NCBI GenBank assembly: GCA_934643865.1
Contig: CAKUCX010000011.1
Coordinates: 6,451 to 70,450 of the forward strand
Reading direction: 5' to 3'
DNA from: an uncultured Kiritimatiellota bacterium
GTDB lineage: Bacteria; Verrucomicrobiota; Kiritimatiellia; RFP12; UBA1067
DNA length: 64,000 bases
Numbering within the stretch: the stretch's first letter is position 1; the number at the start of each line of letters is the position of its first letter. Shown one piece after another: positions 58,369 through 64,000 of the stretch. The notes under the pieces are model-generated. The model had not been told where the DNA came from. It worked only from the letters and a program-made list of their open reading frames with translations, and did no database searches. A program made the translations under genes and the position numbers.

Positions 58369-58881
58369 CTAGGCGTCGTCCTTGATCGTGTTGCGCGCCT
58401 CGTTCACGCGCATCTTGCGGCCGAGCACCTCCTTCTCGCTCATCGCCGCGATGGCCGCCTCGGCCTCGGCGCGGTTCGGCATCACGACGAAGCCGAAGCC
58501 CTTGGAGCGGCCGTTGAACGCATTCGTCACGACGCGCGCCGTATCCACCTTGCCGAACGCCTCGAACTCCTTGCGCAGCTGCTCCTCGGTGAGGTCGTAG
58601 CTCAGGTTACCCACGTAGATCTCCACGCTGCCGGCGGGGATGGGCTGGCGCGCCTCGGCGGGACGCACCTCGCGGCGGGACGGGTCGCGCCGCTTCTGCC
58701 GGGCCGGCCCTTTCGCGTCGCCCGCGCACGCCTTGCCCCGGCGGCCGACGAAGAACCCGATCACAAAGCCTGCGAACAGCGCGCCGGCGAGCGCGGCGAG
58801 CGCATGGGGCGGGCACTTCGCGCAGACCTTGCCGGCCTCGCACGCGGACTGGGCGAACAGCATCATCGTACTCATCATCAT
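58369..58881 (-). CDS. Membrane-anchored RNA recognition motif protein
   Basis: The 170-residue protein has one N-terminal membrane segment (residues 27-46, ALAALAGALFAGFVIGFFVG), a basic linker, and a complete RRM. RNP2 is IYVGNL (88-93) and RNP1 is KGFGFVVM (127-134). The soluble RRM should bind RNA on the cytoplasmic side. Bacterial RRM proteins are usually short and soluble, so the anchor is unusual. Starts at 58881 or 58872 (consecutive ATGs). It lies between rpoD and aroKB on one strand. Confidence 0.85.
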   Translation of the reverse strand: MMMSTMMLFAQSACEAGKVCAKCPPHALAALAGALFAGFVIGFFVGRRGKACAGDAKGPARQKRRDPSRREVRPAEARQPIPAGSVEIYVGNLSYDLTEEQLRKEFEAFGKVDTARVVTNAFNGRSKGFGFVVMPNRAEAEAAIAAMSEKEVLGRKMRVNEARNTIKDDA

Positions 58882-58918
58882 CTCTTTTTCTCTCTCTCTT
58901 CTTTTCTTTTAGGCCGCC

Positions 58919-61024
<2,106 letters not shown>

Positions 61025-61071
61025 GACAACTCCAGGCTACAATTCCACTTATGCCAGAAAGTCAAGGTATG

Positions 61072-61101
61072 AGTATAGCATTTTGCCCTTTGAAACGTCA
61101 A
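61072..61101 (-). promoter_or_regulatory. Promoter of rpoD (TTGACG, 18 bp, TATACT)
   Basis: TTGACG at 61096-61101 and TGCTATACT at 61072-61080 on the minus strand, spacing 18 bp. It is back to back with the purM promoter; the two -35 boxes are 5 bp apart. Confidence 0.8.
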
Positions 61102-61106
61102 GGGGG

Positions 61107-61135
61107 TTGCGCCTATGAAAAGAATCTGGTAGAAT
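61107..61135 (+). promoter_or_regulatory. Promoter of purM (TTGCGC, 17 bp, TAGAAT)
   Basis: TTGCGC at 61107-61112 and TGGTAGAAT at 61127-61135, spacing 17 bp, about 54 nt before the purM start. Confidence 0.6.
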
Positions 61136-61188
61136 TTGCCCAATTTTCGCCTTCGCATCGGCGAAACAACAACAAGGAGAACACAGCC

Positions 61189-62253
61189 GTGAGCAGTCCC
61201 ACGTCCGCCGCAAGATCCGCCTACGCCGCCGCCGGCGTCAACATCGACAACAAGATGGATGCGCTCAAGGCCGTCAAGACGCTCGTCGGCGCGACGAAGA
61301 CCGTGAACGTCGTCGGCGGCATCGGCGCGTTCGGCGGACTCTGCCGGCTTCCGCAGGGCAGCGCGAAGGACACGCTGCTCGTCTCCTCCACGGACGGCGT
61401 GGGCACCAAGCTCAAGGTCGCCGTGATGATGAAGAAGCACGACACCGTCGGCCAAGACATCGTCAACCACTGCGTCAACGACATCCTCGTGCAGGGCGCG
61501 CGCCCGCTCTTCTTCATGGACTACGTCGGCACCTCCAAGTTCGACGGCCCCGTCTTCAAGCAGATCGTCGCCGGCCTCTGCAAGGCGTGCAAGGAGAACA
61601 ACATGGCGCTCCTCGGCGGCGAGACGGCCGAGCTGCCGGGCCTCTACCCCGCCGGCGAATACGACCTCACGGGCACGATCGTCGGCACCGTCTCGCGCAA
61701 GCAGCTTGTCACCGGCCAGTCCATCCGCGCCGGCGACGTCGTCATCGGCCTCCCCTCCGGCGGCCTCCAGACGAACGGCTACTCCCTCGCGCGCAAGGTC
61801 TTCTTCGACATCTGCCAGATGTCCCCCTTCGACAAGCTGCCCGGCACGAGCCAGACGGTCGGCGACGCGCTCCTCGCCGTTCACAGGAGCTTCCTCAAGC
61901 CCGTCGGCCGCCTCCTCGACAACAAGATCAAGATCAACGGCATGGCGCACATCACGGGCGGCGGCTTCCCTGACAACATCCCGCGCGTCCTCCCGAAGTC
62001 CGTCGCCTGCGAGATCGACCGCACGGCGTGGGACGTGCCGACGATCTTCAAGTTCATCGAACGCCAGGGCAAGGTCGGCCACGATGAAATGTACCGCGTC
62101 TTCAACATGGGCATCGGCTTCGTCCTGATCGTCCCGAAGGCGTCGCTGCCGCGCATCAAGACGGTCTTCCGCAACATGCGCCAGACGTGGCACCAGATCG
62201 GCGTCATCCGCGTGCGCAAGCCCGGCATGGAGCCGGTCTACTACAAGGCCTGA
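61189..62253 (+). CDS. purM: Phosphoribosylformylglycinamidine cyclo-ligase
   Basis: The 354-residue enzyme closes the imidazole ring (FGAM to AIR) in purine synthesis. It has the PurM pattern AYAAAGVNIDNKMDAL, VSSTDGVGTKLKVA (ATP/metal), GGETAELPGLYPAGEYDLTG and MAHITGGGFPDNIPRVL. The GTG start at 61189 has AAGGAG 9 nt upstream; the frame is open further upstream only through the promoter. purF is also present, at 6.3 kb. Confidence 0.95.
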   Translation: MSSPTSAARSAYAAAGVNIDNKMDALKAVKTLVGATKTVNVVGGIGAFGGLCRLPQGSAKDTLLVSSTDGVGTKLKVAVMMKKHDTVGQDIVNHCVNDILVQGARPLFFMDYVGTSKFDGPVFKQIVAGLCKACKENNMALLGGETAELPGLYPAGEYDLTGTIVGTVSRKQLVTGQSIRAGDVVIGLPSGGLQTNGYSLARKVFFDICQMSPFDKLPGTSQTVGDALLAVHRSFLKPVGRLLDNKIKINGMAHITGGGFPDNIPRVLPKSVACEIDRTAWDVPTIFKFIERQGKVGHDEMYRVFNMGIGFVLIVPKASLPRIKTVFRNMRQTWHQIGVIRVRKPGMEPVYYKA

Positions 62254-62261
62254 AAAAGCCC

Positions 62262-62298
62262 GAGGCCGGAACGGGCGCAAGCTTACCGTTCCGGCCTC
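62262..62298 (-). terminator. Hairpin terminator between purM and the helicase gene
   Basis: A perfect 13-bp stem (GAGGCCGGAACGG at 62262-62274 with 62286-62298) and an 11-base loop. On the minus strand it is followed by GGGCTTTTT, so it ends the helicase transcript. It may also act on purM from the other side, which lacks a T run. Confidence 0.75.
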
Positions 62299-62330
62299 AG
62301 TCGGGAGACCCAGGGCCCCGAAGGGCGGAA

Positions 62331-64000
62331 TCAATCGGCCTTGGGCTCCTCAAGCGACCATTCCTCGAACCGCTGCTTCTGCTCGACGGGCTTGGAGTAG
62401 ACGTCCGTCTCGTCGACGACCTTCTTCGGCTCCAGGGCGTTCTCGAAGGTCGGCAGCGGACGCGGCGGCAGGTCTTCCTGCACGGCGACGCGCCCCTCCT
62501 GGCCGGCGGCGTTCTTGACGACCATCCCGCCCACGAGCGCGGCAGCGGCGGCCTTCTGCTCCTCCGTCACGGCCTCGCGGGCGTCAACCTCGGCCTTGGC
62601 GGCCTCGTCCACCTCACCCAGCTTCGTGTGGCGCGCGGGGAGACCCTTCAGGAGCGGGTCGTCGTCCTGGATGATCGTACACTTGAGCGGCTCCTTGATG
62701 TACGCCTCGATCTCGGGGATCGCGAAGCTCTCGTCCTCGTCCGCGAAGGAGATCGCGATGCCGGTGTTGCCGGCGCGCCCCGTGCGGCCGATGCGGTGGA
62801 CGTAGTCCTCGGCCTCGTAGGGGAAGTCGAAGTTGATCACGTACTCCACGTCGTCCACGTGGATGCCACGCCCCGCGACGTCGGTCGCGACGACGATCTT
62901 GACCGCGCCCTCGCGGAAGTCCTCCAGCACCTTGAGGCGCTTGTTCTGGTTGACGTCGCCGGAGAGCATCTCGCAGCTCACGCCGCGGCACTTGAGCGAT
63001 TCGTAGACGTCCTCCGTCGTCGCCTTGCGGTTGCAGAAGACGATTGCGCGCGCGTCCGGATGGAGGGCGATGTGGTTGAAGAGCACCTTGAACTTGTCGT
63101 CGGCCCGCACGACGTAGACGATCTGGCGCACGGTGTCCGTCGCGTTGTGGTCGCTTTCGACCTCGGCCTTGACGGGCGCCGCCATCCAGCGGGAGGCGAG
63201 GCGCATGACGTCGTCCGTCAGCGTGGCGGAGTAGAGCATCGTCGCGCGCCTGTCCTTGGGGGGCAGGTGGTTCATGATGCGGCTCACATCCGGGATGAAG
63301 CCCATGTCGAGCATCCGGTCCGCCTCGTCGATGACGAGCGTATCGACCTTGCCGAGATCGACGACGCGGCGCTGGCAGAAGTCGAGGAGGCGCCCCGGCG
63401 TCGCGACAAGCAGGTCGACGGGCGCGGCGAGGATCTCCTCGCGCTGCCGGTCGAAGTCCATGCCGCCGTAGACGGCGAGCGAGCGCAGGCCGCAGTACTT
63501 GCCGATCGCGTCCGCGTCCTTGCAGATCTGGATGACGAGCTCGCGCGTCGGCGCGATGACGAGCGCGCGCGGCGCGCCGCCCGTCTTCGCGCGGCTCTCC
63601 GGCGTGCGGAGGTAGCGCGTGAGGATCGCCACGAGGAACGCGGCCGTCTTGCCGCTGCCCGTCTGCGCCTTGCCGGCGACGTTCTTGCCGTCGAGGGCGG
63701 TCTGGAGCGAGAGGGCCTGGATCTCCGTGCAGTACTGGAAGCCGAGGTCGGCGATGCCGTGCAGCACCTCGGCGGGGAGGTCGAAGTCCTGGAAGCGCTT
63801 CTTGCCCTCCATTTCGGGCACGACGAAGGAGGCCGGATCCCACGCCGCATGCGCGGCCCGGCGCGTCTCCATCTCCTCGGCGCTCACCACGCCGCCCGGG
63901 CGCATCTCGTTCGCGGCCGTGTTGACGCTCTTCGGCCCGCGCCGCGAACCGTCGCGCCGCCGCGCCTCGCGGCCGCCGCGCTCCCCGCGCCGCTCGCCGC
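62331..64000 (-). CDS. DEAD-box RNA helicase (5' end outside the window)
   Basis: The visible 556 codons carry the motifs in order: Q motif (FQDFDLPAEVLHGIADLGF, EIQALSLQTAL), AQTGSGKTAAF (I), APTRELVIQI (Ia), VATPGRLLDF (Ib), VIDEADRMLDMGF (DEAD-type II), YSATL (III), VIFCNRKATTEDV (IV), VVATDVAGRGIHVDDVEYVINFDFP (V) and HRIGRTGRAG (VI). The ATG at 63905 is possible, but the frame stays open to the window edge through an Arg/Gly-rich stretch (GERRGERGGREARRR), so a longer RGG-tailed N-terminus is likely. It remodels RNA, for example during ribosome assembly. Confidence 0.93.
   Translation of the reverse strand, partial: GERRGERGGREARRRDGSRRGPKSVNTAANEMRPGGVVSAEEMETRRAAHAAWDPASFVVPEMEGKKRFQDFDLPAEVLHGIADLGFQYCTEIQALSLQTALDGKNVAGKAQTGSGKTAAFLVAILTRYLRTPESRAKTGGAPRALVIAPTRELVIQICKDADAIGKYCGLRSLAVYGGMDFDRQREEILAAPVDLLVATPGRLLDFCQRRVVDLGKVDTLVIDEADRMLDMGFIPDVSRIMNHLPPKDRRATMLYSATLTDDVMRLASRWMAAPVKAEVESDHNATDTVRQIVYVVRADDKFKVLFNHIALHPDARAIVFCNRKATTEDVYESLKCRGVSCEMLSGDVNQNKRLKVLEDFREGAVKIVVATDVAGRGIHVDDVEYVINFDFPYEAEDYVHRIGRTGRAGNTGIAISFADEDESFAIPEIEAYIKEPLKCTIIQDDDPLLKGLPARHTKLGEVDEAAKAEVDAREAVTEEQKAAAAALVGGMVVKNAAGQEGRVAVQEDLPPRPLPTFENALEPKKVVDETDVYSKPVEQKQRFEEWSLEEPKAD

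Overview
The window is a high-GC bacterial chromosome segment, coding-dense, with most genes on the minus strand. The gene set points to the PVC superphylum, most plausibly Kiritimatiellota or another Verrucomicrobia relative. The signs are LL-diaminopimelate aminotransferase, V/A-type ATPase subunits in the order D-I-K, a PFK of the mixed GGDGS/PKTIDND type, an archaeal-type phosphoglycerate mutase, a shikimate kinase/dehydroquinate synthase fusion, and several very diverse secreted glycoside hydrolases. This placement is an inference from gene content; no rRNA is present. No tRNA or CRISPR array was seen.

Layout, left to right. 1-7.8 kb: the edge of an ECF sigma gene, a TPR lipoprotein, apgM, murJ, tsaB, prfB and purF, with two AT-rich octamer repeat arrays that begin at the stop codons of apgM and purF. 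7.8-12.6 kb: a secreted GH-A hydrolase, an EEP-family hydrolase and a DUF2235 hydrolase. 12.6-16.5 kb: a restriction-modification island (m5C methyltransferase, amino-methyltransferase, PD-ExK nuclease, a stop-interrupted small gene). 16.6-21.6 kb: a GHL10-type lipoprotein, a PqiC-like lipoprotein, a metallophosphoesterase, ispD and a secreted tandem-repeat protein. 21.8-28.5 kb: a Tat-exported FAD oxidoreductase, metK behind a probable SAM-I/IV-clan riboswitch, a pyruvyl transferase, a PP-loop protein and dapL. 28.5-36.7 kb: a secreted hydrolase, queH, guaB, pfk, a ribokinase and a phosphatase-fold enzyme. 36.8-43.3 kb: an LRR lipoprotein, V-ATPase K, I and D, gap, a CPBP protease and a RluD-type synthase. 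43.3-50.1 kb: a heavy-metal RND efflux operon split by a 217-bp REPIN-like palindromic element. 50.3-53.5 kb: a GH39-like hydrolase and an ORFan flanked by inverted repeats. 53.5-61 kb: the long rpoD, RRM protein, aroKB, rpmJ, rpsM, rpsK, rpsD, rpoA, rplQ run, ended by strong hairpins. 61-64 kb: divergent purM and a DEAD-box helicase that runs off the end.

A recurring promoter is visible across the window: an extended -10 box of the form TGSTATAMT (with TAGACT and TACAAT variants). At several genes it lies only 6-10 nt before the start codon. This implies leaderless or nearly leaderless transcripts alongside genes that have normal Shine-Dalgarno leaders.

The most unusual items are the paired octamer arrays, the REPIN-like element, the leaderless promoter class (including a leaderless 34-residue upstream ORF coupled by ATGA to a pyruvyl transferase gene), the metK leader, a membrane-anchored RRM protein, and relics of recombination in the restriction-modification island.
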